Assembly: GCF_022113815.1 (NCBI RefSeq)
Contig: NZ_SGOM01000003.1
Coordinates: forward strand, 124,001 to 188,000
DNA: 64,000 nucleotides
Source: Vibrio cincinnatiensis
Lineage (GTDB): Bacteria; Pseudomonadota; Gammaproteobacteria; Enterobacterales; Vibrionaceae
Direction of reading: 5' to 3'
Below are positions 19,164 through 29,380 of this stretch, one piece after another; the first letter of the stretch is position 1, and each line of letters begins with the position of its first letter. The notes under the pieces were generated by a model. That model saw only the letters and a program-made list of their open reading frames with translations. It was not told the origin of the DNA and made no database searches. The position numbers were made by a program, and so were the translations under genes.

Positions 19164-21731
19164 TTATTCCACTGAAACAGAAATATTATCTACCATTCCT
19201 TCAATTATAATATTATTAATAGAATAATCATTTAAAACTGAATTCAATATAGCATCAGATATTTTAGGTAAAACTCTATTTTCAATCACCGTTTGCAATG
19301 CTCTTGCGCCACTTCCCGACTCATTGCAGCTATCAACAATACTGTCAATTAATTTCTCAGAAATCTCTGTTTCAGCCTTGTAATTATTTTTGATCCTCTT
19401 TCTTATTTTTGAAACTTTTAATTCAGTGATCTTAATTAGGACATCCCTACTTAATGGAAAGTAGGGAATCACATTGACTCGACCTAAAAATGCGGGTTTA
19501 AAATCTTTCAACAAATCCTCTCGTAAGGCTTCTTTTAAAGATTCAGCATCTGGAGCCAGTTCAGGGTCTTGGAAAAGCTCCATGGTCGTATCAGTTCCAG
19601 AATTAGAGGTCATAATGATAATCGTATTTTTAAAATCGATATCACGCCCTTCTCCATCTTTGATCATCCCTTTATCAAAAATTTGATAGAAAATATCCTG
19701 AACACCTGGGTGGGCTTTTTCCATTTCATCAAGAAGAATGACACTATAAGGTTTTCTGCGTACGGCTTCTGTTAATACTCCCCCCTCACCATAGCCGACA
19801 TATCCAGGTGGAGAACCGAGCAATAGGGAAACTTTATGCTCTTCCTTAAACTCAGACATATTGATAATAGTAATATTATCCTCATGACCATAAACTTGCT
19901 CAGCAATAGCAAGTGCTGATTCTGTTTTTCCCACCCCACTTGGGCCAACAAGAAAGAAAATACCGTTAGGTTTTGACTCTTCATTTAACTGAGCTCTAGC
20001 GGTTTTTATTACCTCTGCCATTTTGACTAAGGCATGATCTTGGCCTACGACCCGCTCACTCAAATACTTATGCAGTTCCAGTATTGCTTTGACTTCATCA
20101 TTTTTCAGCTTACCTAATGGAATCCCTGTCCAATCAGCAATAATTTCTGCGACTAAGAGTTCATTGACATGAGAAAACACTAACGGCATAGGATTAACAG
20201 AGAGTTCCTGTTCGATTGAAACCAACGCTACCGCCTTATCAGAAGAAGGAGACTGTAATATTTCAGAACGAAGCGCTTTCGCCTTCGCTACTGCATCACT
20301 CTCTTGCCGCCAAATCTCCTCCAGTTGTTCTATTTCGTGGTGCAAAGAAGTTAATTTCAACTCCAATTCGCTAATTACTTGCTGATGTGAGTGCCCAAAC
20401 GTCTCTTCTTTTAGCAATTGATTTAGTTGATTTTCTAACATTTGCTGCTGTTTATGTTTCTGATCAAGTGAGCCGGGTATTGTATTTTGGCTCAGGGCCA
20501 CTCGTGAACATGCTGTATCTAAAACCGCCACCGCTTTATCAGGAAGCTGACGCCCACTGATATAGCGATCCGATAGACATACCGCCGCTTTCAATGCTTC
20601 AGCCGTAATATAAACGCCATGATGTTTTTCCATGACGGGGACTAAACCTCGCAGCATTTCTATCGCTAATTGCGGTGTTGGCTCTTCGATTTTCACAACC
20701 TGAAAACGCCGAGTCAATGCCGCATCTTTTTCAAAGAACTTCTTATATTCAGCCCACGTTGTGGCTGCAATGGTACGCAATTCACCTCGTGCTAATGCGG
20801 GTTTCAGGATATTCGCTGCATCCCCTTGCCCCGCTTGAGCCCCCCCACCAATGAGCCCATGAGCTTCATCAATAAACAAAATAATAGGAACGGCAGATTC
20901 TTTCACTTCTTTGACTACATTTTTCAGGCGATTCTCGAATTCGCCCTTCATCCCTGCACCAGCTTGTAATAATGCAAGATCTAACGATTTAATTTGTACG
21001 TTTTTTAAGGCCGGAGGTACATCTCCTGCGGCAATTTTCAACGCTAGTCCTTCAACAACAGCGGTTTTTCCAACGCCAGCTTCTCCCGTTAAAATTGGAT
21101 TATTCTGCCGACGACGTAGCAAAATATCTGTCATTAAACGGATTTCATTGTCTCGACCAATAACAGGGTCAATCTGACCGGCCTTCGCCTGTTCAGTGAG
21201 ATCAACGGTAAATTGGTCTAGGGCCTGAGTTGATGACTTGTGACTAGCCATCGCTTTTTTCGGTGCTTTAGCCTGCTCTTTCCTATATTGAATCAGCGCA
21301 TCGGCATTAATTTTTGTCAGTTCTGAGCTAAAATGGGATGAAAAAGCAAACAGTGTGTCGTCTGATAAAAAGGCATGCAATATGTGGACTGATGCAATCT
21401 CTGGCTCTTCAAAAGCAATCGTGGCCGTCATCCATGCATTTTGTAAAATGGTTACCGTATGAGAAGAAAGCCCTGGTACCGTTTGACAACCTGTCTTAAA
21501 TTTTTCCAATTGTAGCTGTAGATCACTGTGTAATTGGGCAAGATCCACAGAAAAAAACTGATACATCTCTCGTTCTGCCTCACTGGGGTCCTGAATCATT
21601 GTCAGTAACCAATGAGCAATTTCTATACTGTGGTGAGTTCTTGAACTCGCTAAAGCCGCCGCTTGCTCTAAACTCCCTTTAGCTTCGGGAGTCAATTTGT
21701 CAACCAACGCTGATAGTGATAAAGACGTCAT
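19164..21731 (-). CDS. tssH: T6SS sheath-recycling AAA+ ATPase ClpV
   Basis: This 855-residue ClpB-like protein has a double Clp-N domain, then AAA module 1 (Walker A GEAGVGKTAVVEG, Walker B ILFIDEAHGLIGGG) and a middle coiled coil near residues 410-500. AAA module 2 (Walker A GPSGVGKTESALAI, Walker B VILLDEMEKAH) and a C-terminal D2-small domain follow. ClpV extracts TssC from contracted sheaths so that subunits can be reused. It follows tssG by 11 bases and ends the structural operon before hcp. Confidence 0.96.
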   Translation of the reverse strand: MTSLSLSALVDKLTPEAKGSLEQAAALASSRTHHSIEIAHWLLTMIQDPSEAEREMYQFFSVDLAQLHSDLQLQLEKFKTGCQTVPGLSSHTVTILQNAWMTATIAFEEPEIASVHILHAFLSDDTLFAFSSHFSSELTKINADALIQYRKEQAKAPKKAMASHKSSTQALDQFTVDLTEQAKAGQIDPVIGRDNEIRLMTDILLRRRQNNPILTGEAGVGKTAVVEGLALKIAAGDVPPALKNVQIKSLDLALLQAGAGMKGEFENRLKNVVKEVKESAVPIILFIDEAHGLIGGGAQAGQGDAANILKPALARGELRTIAATTWAEYKKFFEKDAALTRRFQVVKIEEPTPQLAIEMLRGLVPVMEKHHGVYITAEALKAAVCLSDRYISGRQLPDKAVAVLDTACSRVALSQNTIPGSLDQKHKQQQMLENQLNQLLKEETFGHSHQQVISELELKLTSLHHEIEQLEEIWRQESDAVAKAKALRSEILQSPSSDKAVALVSIEQELSVNPMPLVFSHVNELLVAEIIADWTGIPLGKLKNDEVKAILELHKYLSERVVGQDHALVKMAEVIKTARAQLNEESKPNGIFFLVGPSGVGKTESALAIAEQVYGHEDNITIINMSEFKEEHKVSLLLGSPPGYVGYGEGGVLTEAVRRKPYSVILLDEMEKAHPGVQDIFYQIFDKGMIKDGEGRDIDFKNTIIIMTSNSGTDTTMELFQDPELAPDAESLKEALREDLLKDFKPAFLGRVNVIPYFPLSRDVLIKITELKVSKIRKRIKNNYKAETEISEKLIDSIVDSCNESGSGARALQTVIENRVLPKISDAILNSVLNDYSINNIIIEGMVDNISVSVE

Positions 21732-21742
21732 TATTAATCCTT

Positions 21743-22705
21743 TCAGATCGTTATCGTTATTTGTTTATTTATGGCTGCATTTTTTGCTGCCAATACACTT
21801 CCTTTACCAAGGGTTCCAACCCCCTTGCTAAGATTTGCTTTAGGGAATAACTGGCGTTCAGCCGTTAATTTCCATTTAATCTGTTTACTCTCCCCCAAAA
21901 GTTGTTTGGCGAGTATTTTGGTTTGTTCTAATCGTTGGCACTGCAATAACGCTCTTGCCGTTTGTGCATCCGTTGCCACAAGCTCAATCTCAATACCGGC
22001 ATTCATATTCCAACTTCGTTTCCCGATCAAAGCACCACTACCTAATTGAGCAAACTGTCCTTCGGGCATACACGGACTGCAAATTCTCGTCTGTTCGTGC
22101 ACTTCAATATCAAACCAACGACCTTGGAATTCATGCAGAACAACCGAACAACCTGATTGCATTTCAAGCAGTGTTTTCACCATCGCCTTACTACGAGATC
22201 GACGATGAAAAGCGCCCCCCAAAAAAATGGCGCTATCTCCTTGATCTCCAGTTAATGCACTTAAGATGGTGTGAATGGGTGCACTTTGGCCATCCGCAAC
22301 TTGACATAACTGAGCGGTTAGTTGAGAAGAGAGCCAGCAACGGTAGTAAAGAGAGAGAAGTCGATGGTTAAAAATGTCAAAAAAATCCGACATTGCCTCA
22401 TCATTTTCACGAATACGCTGAATGATACGCTCACTATAATGATTAGGAAGAATGCCTTGCTCCCCAGTCAAACCCATTAAGTTCGTTTTTAGGTGTAGTT
22501 TGGTTGTTGATTTTTTGCTTATGCTCACCAACTGATTAGCTTCATAGCCGAGTTTTTGTAAAACAGAAAGGGAGATGCGTTCATTCTCAGGTAAAGTATC
22601 ACTTCCAAGATAACTTTCTCCCTTTAAATAGTGATGCTCAAGCAGATGAATCGCTTCAAACAAAGGCAAAGCTTCTAATGCATCAAAGAACTCTTTTTCC
22701 GTCAT
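21743..22705 (-). CDS. tssG: T6SS baseplate protein TssG (ImpH/VasB)
   Basis: This 320-residue protein has the family pattern: LEALPLFEAIHLLEHH near the N terminus, the central NHYSERIIQRIRENDEAMSDF and FFDIFNHRLLSLYYRCW block, and a C-terminal region with the QLGSGALIGKRSWN motif. TssG forms the wedge subcomplex of the baseplate with TssF and TssE. Its start overlaps the tssF stop by four bases (ATGA-type coupling). Confidence 0.95.
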   Translation of the reverse strand: MTEKEFFDALEALPLFEAIHLLEHHYLKGESYLGSDTLPENERISLSVLQKLGYEANQLVSISKKSTTKLHLKTNLMGLTGEQGILPNHYSERIIQRIRENDEAMSDFFDIFNHRLLSLYYRCWLSSQLTAQLCQVADGQSAPIHTILSALTGDQGDSAIFLGGAFHRRSRSKAMVKTLLEMQSGCSVVLHEFQGRWFDIEVHEQTRICSPCMPEGQFAQLGSGALIGKRSWNMNAGIEIELVATDAQTARALLQCQRLEQTKILAKQLLGESKQIKWKLTAERQLFPKANLSKGVGTLGKGSVLAAKNAAINKQITITI

Positions 22706-24525
22706 AGAAGTTCCTTTTCCCCCGCTAAAGCAGGCCAGCTAAATAGTCTTTCACCCGTAGAAGTCAAATGAATGGATAACTGAGTAAAGGTATTGATTTC
22801 AGCAAATTGTGCAAAATAGGCAGACAATACATTCCCCAACAAGAAGATTTGTTCACGTGACAAAATCTGATCAGAGATATGAAGGACAATTCCAGTGCCA
22901 TTGCAAAAACCGACTCGTCCATTCTGTAAGGCGCGTCCCGTCGTTATCGAGGTTTTCATGTCTTTAATGGCTTCAATCAATGCTTTTGTTTCAGGTGTTC
23001 CTCTAAAAGCCAGTAGGTTCAGCACTTGTTTCAATGCTTCAACGCCATTCTCATCGCTAAAGTGATTTAGCGTTAATAACTTCGCAAACTGCCAGCGAGA
23101 ACTTTCATCCATTTCCGGCCGAATGGTTTCTGTCGGAGTTACGAGGCACTTAATCTTGCTAAAATTATCTTTACAGTCAGGCATGGAAACTTGGGGTAAA
23201 CCGCCTCCAAATGGAATTTTAGCGGCAAGATTACGGTTGCAACACCAAGCTTCCACCGACATCAGCCAATTTTCACGAGACTCAGGAGAAAAAAGCCGAT
23301 ACTGCTTATCCACAATTGAAACAAAAACTTCTCGACCCGGTTCGTCAAATCCCCCCGCCCAATTTTTATCTTCTCGGCGTAGAACCCAATATATTTCATC
23401 TTTAGAAAAATAGTGGGGGTGATTACCCGCATAATATGAGGGTAAATTATCGTAGACTTTATTCCAGTTTCTCAGGGTTACCTTATCTAAGCTCACCACT
23501 TCGCTTGATTCAGGATCCATATATTCTGTATAAAGCTGATATTCATAATCCGATGGCTGAATACGAACTGGCTTCATCTTTGCTTTATACAGATTAACCA
23601 CCGGAGAACAACCTAATTGGATGTTCTCGCAGGTTATCTGTTTTTCTAGCCAATCATTGGATTCTTTAAAATAGAACCAGAACTCTGCCTGAGTCCCCTC
23701 TCCTAAAATAGTTAAATCAAGATCCACTAAATCGAAGAACAAGAATTTTTCTGGGAAATGCAAATATTCAATCAGCATACGAGTTCCAGAAAAACTACGC
23801 TTACTGTAAGGAACGACTTTATCGAGATCACTAAACCCGACCGTATTAATATGTCGTTGAGTGAACTCTTTAACACATCGTCCTCCTTGCACTAAAACTA
23901 ATCCCAAGCAGGAGCTGAACAAGTGTTGATAAAGCTGTAGCGAAATCTGCGATTGACCACTGAGATAAAATCTCAACCGTTTATCTTTGTTATCGGCAAT
24001 ATTGATCTCATCACTGTGACTTTGTAGTCGCAGCTTCAGGACTGACTTGGCTTCCGCTTGTATACGAGCCTCTATCCCAGTAAAGGGAGCATTCTCAAAC
24101 TTTGCTTCGGTCACGTCAAAAGGTAGAACTTGTGTTTCATAACAAGTAATAAAATCACACTCTTTAAAGCCTGGAGCGGTGATCGTAACCCTTTCCCCAG
24201 CGGGGACTGTCACACTTGATGTCGCAGAACTCGAACCACAGACTTTCACGATGGACATCGAGGGAATCGGGGCATGAAAATCAGGGAAAAGTTGACCAAT
24301 AAGCGCTTCTGTCAATTGTGGAAAAGCATTATCTAAACTTTGTCGAATTCGGGCGGTAAGGAAAGCGCAACCTTCCAATAAACGAGATACATGAGGATCT
24401 TCTACGACCTCCTCACTTAAACGTAAACGAGCCGCTATTTTAGGGTAGTGTTCTCCAAACTCATGACCTTTATGTCTTAAATACACCAGCTCACGATTAT
24501 AATACTTTAGAAACTCTTCACTCAT
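22702..24525 (-). CDS. tssF: T6SS baseplate protein TssF (ImpG/VasA)
   Basis: This 607-residue protein begins FLKYYNRELVYLRHKGHEFG and continues HYPKIAARLRLSEEVVEDPH, the hallmark N terminus of TssF. It contains the LLEGCAFLTARIRQSLDNAFP region that binds other baseplate parts. Two copies of TssF with TssG form each wedge. The gene overlaps both neighbours (tssE and tssG) by four bases, showing tight translational coupling. Confidence 0.96.
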   Translation of the reverse strand: MSEEFLKYYNRELVYLRHKGHEFGEHYPKIAARLRLSEEVVEDPHVSRLLEGCAFLTARIRQSLDNAFPQLTEALIGQLFPDFHAPIPSMSIVKVCGSSSATSSVTVPAGERVTITAPGFKECDFITCYETQVLPFDVTEAKFENAPFTGIEARIQAEAKSVLKLRLQSHSDEINIADNKDKRLRFYLSGQSQISLQLYQHLFSSCLGLVLVQGGRCVKEFTQRHINTVGFSDLDKVVPYSKRSFSGTRMLIEYLHFPEKFLFFDLVDLDLTILGEGTQAEFWFYFKESNDWLEKQITCENIQLGCSPVVNLYKAKMKPVRIQPSDYEYQLYTEYMDPESSEVVSLDKVTLRNWNKVYDNLPSYYAGNHPHYFSKDEIYWVLRREDKNWAGGFDEPGREVFVSIVDKQYRLFSPESRENWLMSVEAWCCNRNLAAKIPFGGGLPQVSMPDCKDNFSKIKCLVTPTETIRPEMDESSRWQFAKLLTLNHFSDENGVEALKQVLNLLAFRGTPETKALIEAIKDMKTSITTGRALQNGRVGFCNGTGIVLHISDQILSREQIFLLGNVLSAYFAQFAEINTFTQLSIHLTSTGERLFSWPALAGEKELL

Positions 24526-24995
24526 TTCGCTTTACTCAGTTTAATTCCTAAGCTAACGGGTTCTACTTCTGAATCCATAACAAGTTCTTGTTCAGTACCG
24601 TCAATAATGCAGGTCGCACGGATGCGTAGTTTTAATATCCTGTCTAATGGATTCTTATCTTCTGCAATACTCACCGTCACATAACTCAAACGCGGCTCAA
24701 ACTGTATGACCGTTTTTTGTACTAAGTTGCATAAAAATTGCTGCCCATCTGCGCTACTAAATGGCATGGATGAAAAATCTGGCAAGCCATAGCGGAGAAT
24801 AGAGTGGGATAATTCTCTAAGCTCTTCTGGTAATGACTGCCAATTGATTCGACTGTTTAACAAAGCCTCGAGATCCAAACGAATTGAATCCATTAACGCA
24901 TGACGTGTTAGTGGATAATGCTTGTCATAATGACTCTCTGGATCATAATCGACCAATTTATCCAGTAAAGAAGGCATCACACTTAACTCGTTCAT
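24522..24995 (-). CDS. tssE: T6SS baseplate protein TssE (gp25-like)
   Basis: This 157-residue protein matches the gp25/lysozyme-like baseplate family: SLLDKLVDYDP at the start, SIRLDLEALLNSRINW in the middle, then LRYGLPDFSSMPFSS. TssE connects the wedge to the first sheath ring. It overlaps tagJ upstream and tssF downstream by four bases each. Confidence 0.94.
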   Translation of the reverse strand: MNELSVMPSLLDKLVDYDPESHYDKHYPLTRHALMDSIRLDLEALLNSRINWQSLPEELRELSHSILRYGLPDFSSMPFSSADGQQFLCNLVQKTVIQFEPRLSYVTVSIAEDKNPLDRILKLRIRATCIIDGTEQELVMDSEVEPVSLGIKLSKAK

Positions 24996-25795
24996 TCAAC
25001 CGGAGCCAACGCAGCTTTTTTAAGCTCACCCAATTGAGATAAGGCGATCACCCCCTCTCCGGCCAACCACATTTTTTGCCCCATACCTAGGCTATGCTCA
25101 GTCTCCAAAATTCTTTTCCAATCGGTTTCTCGGCCTAACTTTTGACTATCCGTTTCGGAGTCCACATACGTCATTGGGAAATGAGCCTCTCCTTCTCCTA
25201 ATCCATCAATATCAAATTCACATGGACGCCAAATGGTTTCTAGTAAATTGGTTGCGGGTTTCAGTTGCAGTGAATTCACTTGGCTAAGTGGAACCAAATA
25301 GTAATTACCCATCGATGAAAAGAGCTCAATAAAACCCGCTAAACGATCATCTAGATCCCTAACATCTTCGTAAGTCGTACCGTTTACCGTAAAAGCAAGC
25401 TTAGGACGAACCGCTTCAACCTCATCACACACAGCGGCCAATTCATCCACACACTGATTTCCTAAGGCCAAACTAAAATTAACCAGCATGTTATTTTGTT
25501 TTTCCGCTTCACAAACAAATTGTGCCGTTGCGGCGCCTTGCGAAAAATCAACTCTCGCTTGTGCCGCTTTCACTAAATGCCGGATCTGGCTAGCACCCGG
25601 TAGATATTCGGGAAACAACTTAATTGCCTGCATCAATTGCTCATCAGCACGAATAAAATCGCCTTGTAGACAAAGAACTTCGATAAATGCACTACGTAAT
25701 GTGGCATTTTTAGGCTCTTGTTTTATAGCGTTAATCAAGGCTTCTTTTGCTTGTTGTAATTCGCCCTGTCCAATGTATTGTTGCCAATCTAACAT
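24992..25795 (-). CDS. tagJ: T6SS accessory protein TagJ (ImpE/SciE family)
   Basis: The protein has 267 residues. The N-terminal part is TPR-like (GQGELQQAKEALINAIKQEP, RSAFIEVLCLQGDFIRADEQ). The ImpE/SciE domain follows (YEDVRDLDDRLAGFIELF, YYLVPLSQVNSLQLKP, then TIWRPCEFDIDGLGEGE). Proteins of this family bind TssB and ClpV in some systems and modulate sheath recycling, but are not essential everywhere. The order impD-impE-impF here matches the Rhizobium imp locus. Confidence 0.9.
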   Translation of the reverse strand: MLDWQQYIGQGELQQAKEALINAIKQEPKNATLRSAFIEVLCLQGDFIRADEQLMQAIKLFPEYLPGASQIRHLVKAAQARVDFSQGAATAQFVCEAEKQNNMLVNFSLALGNQCVDELAAVCDEVEAVRPKLAFTVNGTTYEDVRDLDDRLAGFIELFSSMGNYYLVPLSQVNSLQLKPATNLLETIWRPCEFDIDGLGEGEAHFPMTYVDSETDSQKLGRETDWKRILETEHSLGMGQKMWLAGEGVIALSQLGELKKAALAPVE

Positions 25796-25804
25796 TTTGA
25801 TTCC

Positions 25805-27307
25805 TTACAATATGTGTTCTGGGGATAGCTCTGTAATCAGTTTTATAGAGGAGACCATCTGATCCAGTTGGAAATGTGGCCTTAAATGGATCACTGAGTA
25901 GTAATTTCCTGGACTACCCAATTTTTCCGTCACTCGTATCCGCGCTTCATTAAGCGGATATTTTGCTCTTAGTTCATCCGAAGCTTCATCGGATGCGGTC
26001 GTATATTTGTGTAACCACGCCTGAAAATCCCTTTCTATACTTTGTGCATCTTGGTAACTTCCAACTCTATCTCGTCCCATCACTTTGATATAATGAGCAA
26101 TTCTTGATACACAGAGTGTGTATTGCAACATCGATGATAAACGAGCATTGACATTAGCCCCTTTCTCCGAAAATAGACGGGATTGATGCAATGAAATATT
26201 CGATGTAAAACTAATAAACTGTGTTTCTGCTACTGGGGATAAAGGAATAAAACCACAATCCGATAACTCCTGCTCACGTCGTTCTGTAACTTTAAGATTT
26301 AGGGGCGCTTTATAGCGCTGAACTTTTCCTGGTAAATGAACACGACACGATGATGGAGGTTGAATAATTCCTTGTGAATAGTCCCCCGTTTTATGTCCAC
26401 GAATATGAGTAAACCAACCGTTTTCCTGAAATGCACGCATGATGACTGCCGCAAAACAAAAAGAAGCATTTCCCCAAAGCAAGTCACGATTGGAATCACG
26501 GATCCGCTCGTTATAAACAAATTGGTCACTTCTTGAACCATCACTACAATATGGCTGACGGTAAAGAACATTCGGCATTGTTAGTCCAATAAAGCGCACA
26601 TCATCTGATTCTCTTAATTTACGCCAATTCAAATACTCACTTTGCTCAAACTGGGTATAGATATTTCCGATAGAGGCAATATCAGAAAAATGATCCGTAC
26701 CAAAAACGCTAGGGCTTACCGACATAATAAAAGGACTAAAAGCCGCAGCAGCCGATTGAGCCATTTTACCTAAAGTTCGAATATCTCTATCCACCGCATT
26801 TCTTCCCGGTGACTGCCCTAAATAATAATCTCCAACTAATAATCCGAAAGGTTCTCCACCCGGCATTGAATATTCATTTTGATAGATCAATTTAAACAAG
26901 GCTGATTGATCAAACTCTATCGCTCGCGTTGCATCTTTGACTAACTCATCCCAAGTACATGTTAAGATTTTAATTTTTACTAATTCTTCAGCATTAGAGT
27001 CTTTTTGCTCAACTAAATAACGCAGCCCCCGCCAAGTAGATTCAAGACGTTGGATAACACTATGGTGTAAAATATCGTCTAATTGCTGGTTTAACTGGAC
27101 ATCTATCTGTTCAATCGTACTCAGAATGCTATGAAAGAATTCCTCTTTACTCTTAATACCAGCTAACTCAACCCAGTACTGTATTGCTTGACTTAAGTCC
27201 TTAGTATCCAAAAAACGCTCGATCCAATGATTTGCCAATAATGGCTGATCTGGGGTCGCTCGTTGATGTGTGAGTTGTTCTACTGAGACGAAATTCATGC
27301 TACTCAT
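25805..27307 (-). CDS. Second TssC-like protein (ImpD / TssC2)
   Basis: This 500-residue protein is homologous to TssC along its length. Both share the RLESTWRGLRYLV / [13 protein letters not shown] block, the AIEFDQSALFKLIYQNEYS / [19 protein letters not shown] block, a GGEPFGLLVGDY / [12 protein letters not shown] block and the C-terminal YSVIHLRPHFQLDQM region. It is shorter at the N terminus than the adjacent TssC and clearly diverged. The equivalent in the Rhizobium imp locus is impD, also between impC and impE. Its exact role is unsettled; it may sit at one end of the sheath or in the baseplate. It begins 37 bases after the tssC stop. Confidence 0.88.
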   Translation of the reverse strand: MSSMNFVSVEQLTHQRATPDQPLLANHWIERFLDTKDLSQAIQYWVELAGIKSKEEFFHSILSTIEQIDVQLNQQLDDILHHSVIQRLESTWRGLRYLVEQKDSNAEELVKIKILTCTWDELVKDATRAIEFDQSALFKLIYQNEYSMPGGEPFGLLVGDYYLGQSPGRNAVDRDIRTLGKMAQSAAAAFSPFIMSVSPSVFGTDHFSDIASIGNIYTQFEQSEYLNWRKLRESDDVRFIGLTMPNVLYRQPYCSDGSRSDQFVYNERIRDSNRDLLWGNASFCFAAVIMRAFQENGWFTHIRGHKTGDYSQGIIQPPSSCRVHLPGKVQRYKAPLNLKVTERREQELSDCGFIPLSPVAETQFISFTSNISLHQSRLFSEKGANVNARLSSMLQYTLCVSRIAHYIKVMGRDRVGSYQDAQSIERDFQAWLHKYTTASDEASDELRAKYPLNEARIRVTEKLGSPGNYYSVIHLRPHFQLDQMVSSIKLITELSPEHIL

Positions 27308-27344
27308 CAGGGGCTGGTGTAATACACCACCCCTGCCTTCTTAA

Positions 27345-28838
27345 TTAACCACCTGATTGTGGTATTTTTGCGACTAAACGTAATGAAGTTGTCAATTCTT
27401 CCATTTGCAGCCAAGGTTTTAGCCAAGCAACCGCATTATAAGCTCCCGCTGTACCAGGAATTTCTTTAACCTGAACACGCGCATCAGCCAATGGATATTT
27501 AGCACGGATCTCTTGACCACCCCCTTCCGAAGCGTTGACGTAACCTAATATCCAACGATTCAACCAAGACTCCACATCTTCCGCTTCCATAAAACTTCCG
27601 ATTTTGTCTCGTGCCATCACTTTGAGGTAGTGAGCAAATCGAGAAGTCGCCATCATATAGGGTAAGCGAGCGGAAATTGCCGCGTTTGCAGTGGCATCAG
27701 GAGAGTCATACTTCGCGGGTTTTTGGCAGGTTTGCGCACCAAAAAACACCGCATAGTTCGTATTTTTATAATGACATAAAGGAAGGAATCCCAGTTTGCC
27801 TAATTCCGCTTCACGTCGATCCGTGATTCCAATCTCAGTTGGACACTTCATATCAGGATCACCATCATCACTCATAAAAAAGTGAGTCGGTAAATTATCA
27901 ACTCGGCCGCCACCTTCAGCGCCACGAATCGCGGTACAGAAGCCATATTTAGAGAATGCATCTGTCAATTTAGCACCCAGAACATAAGAGGAATTCATCC
28001 AACAATAGTCATTATGCTGTGCATTGGTGGCAATACCAGAAAGTTCATCAACATCAAACTCTTCAAACCCGAACTCTTCGACTGGTGACGTTGCTTGACC
28101 ATAGGGCAAACGAGCTAAGACTTTAGGCATTGTCAAGCTCACAAATCGAGAGTCTGCACTTTCACGAAAAGCACGCCACTGAGTGTACTCTAGTGATTCA
28201 AATACTTTTTCTAAGTCACGAGGTTTAGAGAGTTCTGTCCATTCATCGAACCCAAATAACGCTGGAGAAGCCGCAGAAAGGAAAGGTGCAAAACCGGCGG
28301 CAGCAACATTAGACATTAAACGTAAGCTCTCAATATCTTCCGGATGATTAGTAAATTCATAATCACCAATCAATGCGCCATAAGGTTCCCCCCCTGCACT
28401 ACCAAATTCGGCTTCATACACTTTTTTAAAGATTTGGCTTTGATCAAATTCAACCGCTTTACTTAAATCTTTATGCAACTCTTTCTTCGTCATGCTGACC
28501 ATACGAATTTTAAGCGTAGAGCTGGTTTCCGAATTCATGACTAAGTAATTCAAACCTCGCCAAGTTCCTTCCAACTTTTGTAGATCGGGGTGGTGCATCA
28601 CTTCCGAAAGCTGTTCTGATATTTTTTTATCCAGAGCCGTGATTGCTTCGCGGAAGGTAACGGTTAAGTTTTTATTCCAAGTCACTGTACCTTTCAAAGC
28701 TTCTTCAGCTAAAGTTTTGATCAGTTCTTGTGCACGAGCAGCTTCTGTTTGTTTCGTTGCACCAATTGCCTGTTCAAGAAATGAAAGTGACTGACTCTCA
28801 ACAGTCGGGTCCAATTGATTTTCTAACTGTGTTGACAT
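27345..28838 (-). CDS. tssC: T6SS sheath large subunit TssC (VipB)
   Basis: This 497-residue protein starts at the ATG at 28838 ([17 protein letters not shown]); an extension of the frame upstream overlaps tssB and is rejected. The sheath family motifs [37 protein letters not shown] and [13 protein letters not shown] are present, along with a conserved C-terminal [20 protein letters not shown] handle. The N-terminal helix contacts ClpV. TssC assembles with TssB into the contractile sheath. Confidence 0.97.
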   Translation of the reverse strand: MSTQLENQLDPTVESQSLSFLEQAIGATKQTEAARAQELIKTLAEEALKGTVTWNKNLTVTFREAITALDKKISEQLSEVMHHPDLQKLEGTWRGLNYLVMNSETSSTLKIRMVSMTKKELHKDLSKAVEFDQSQIFKKVYEAEFGSAGGEPYGALIGDYEFTNHPEDIESLRLMSNVAAAGFAPFLSAASPALFGFDEWTELSKPRDLEKVFESLEYTQWRAFRESADSRFVSLTMPKVLARLPYGQATSPVEEFGFEEFDVDELSGIATNAQHNDYCWMNSSYVLGAKLTDAFSKYGFCTAIRGAEGGGRVDNLPTHFFMSDDGDPDMKCPTEIGITDRREAELGKLGFLPLCHYKNTNYAVFFGAQTCQKPAKYDSPDATANAAISARLPYMMATSRFAHYLKVMARDKIGSFMEAEDVESWLNRWILGYVNASEGGGQEIRAKYPLADARVQVKEIPGTAGAYNAVAWLKPWLQMEELTTSLRLVAKIPQSGG

Positions 28839-28848
28839 CTTATTTTCC

Positions 28849-29364
28849 TTATTCTGCCAGCGCATCGCCCTGACCAATCTTCAGCTCATCAGCCAATTTG
28901 GATAAGTTTTCAGTATTATTGAGTACCGCCTCTAGAACATTTTCCAAATCTTCAGAACGATCGACTTTGGTCATTAAGTCTCGTAACTTATTTCGGGTAT
29001 CCATTAATTGACGAAGAGGATCAACTTGCCTAACAATGGAGGCAGGTTCAAAATCTTTCATTGACTGAAACTTCAAATTAACTTGAAACTCAGAATCATC
29101 ATCCGCGAGTGTATTTTTCACTTTAAATATGACTGATGGGCTCATTTTTTTCAGAACATCATCAAAGTTATCACGATCAATTTGAATGAACCGTCGATCT
29201 TTCAATGGTTTAAGAGCCTCGGTATTTTGACCAGCAAAATCCCCCATAACCCCAACCACGAACGGAAGCTCTTTCTTCAATGATGCGCCTTCAGTTTCTA
29301 CATCGTAGGTAATATGAACACGTGGTTTCCTGACTCGTGACAGTTTCGAGTGAATACTAGCCAT
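28849..29364 (-). CDS. tssB: T6SS sheath small subunit TssB (VipA)
   Basis: This 171-residue protein has the VipA pattern: a [18 protein letters not shown] start, [13 protein letters not shown] and a [19 protein letters not shown] segment, then the acidic-helical C terminus LAVL...KLADELKI. TssB and TssC interlock to form the sheath. It ends 10 bases before the tssC start and is translated with it. Confidence 0.97.
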   Translation of the reverse strand: MASIHSKLSRVRKPRVHITYDVETEGASLKKELPFVVGVMGDFAGQNTEALKPLKDRRFIQIDRDNFDDVLKKMSPSVIFKVKNTLADDDSEFQVNLKFQSMKDFEPASIVRQVDPLRQLMDTRNKLRDLMTKVDRSEDLENVLEAVLNNTENLSKLADELKIGQGDALAE

Positions 29365-29380
29365 ATTGTTCTCCCTTTAA

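Noticed and set aside
28839..28877. N-terminal extension of TssC into tssB
   Set aside because: The ATG at 28838 matches the usual TssC start, and the extension overlaps the tssB stop.
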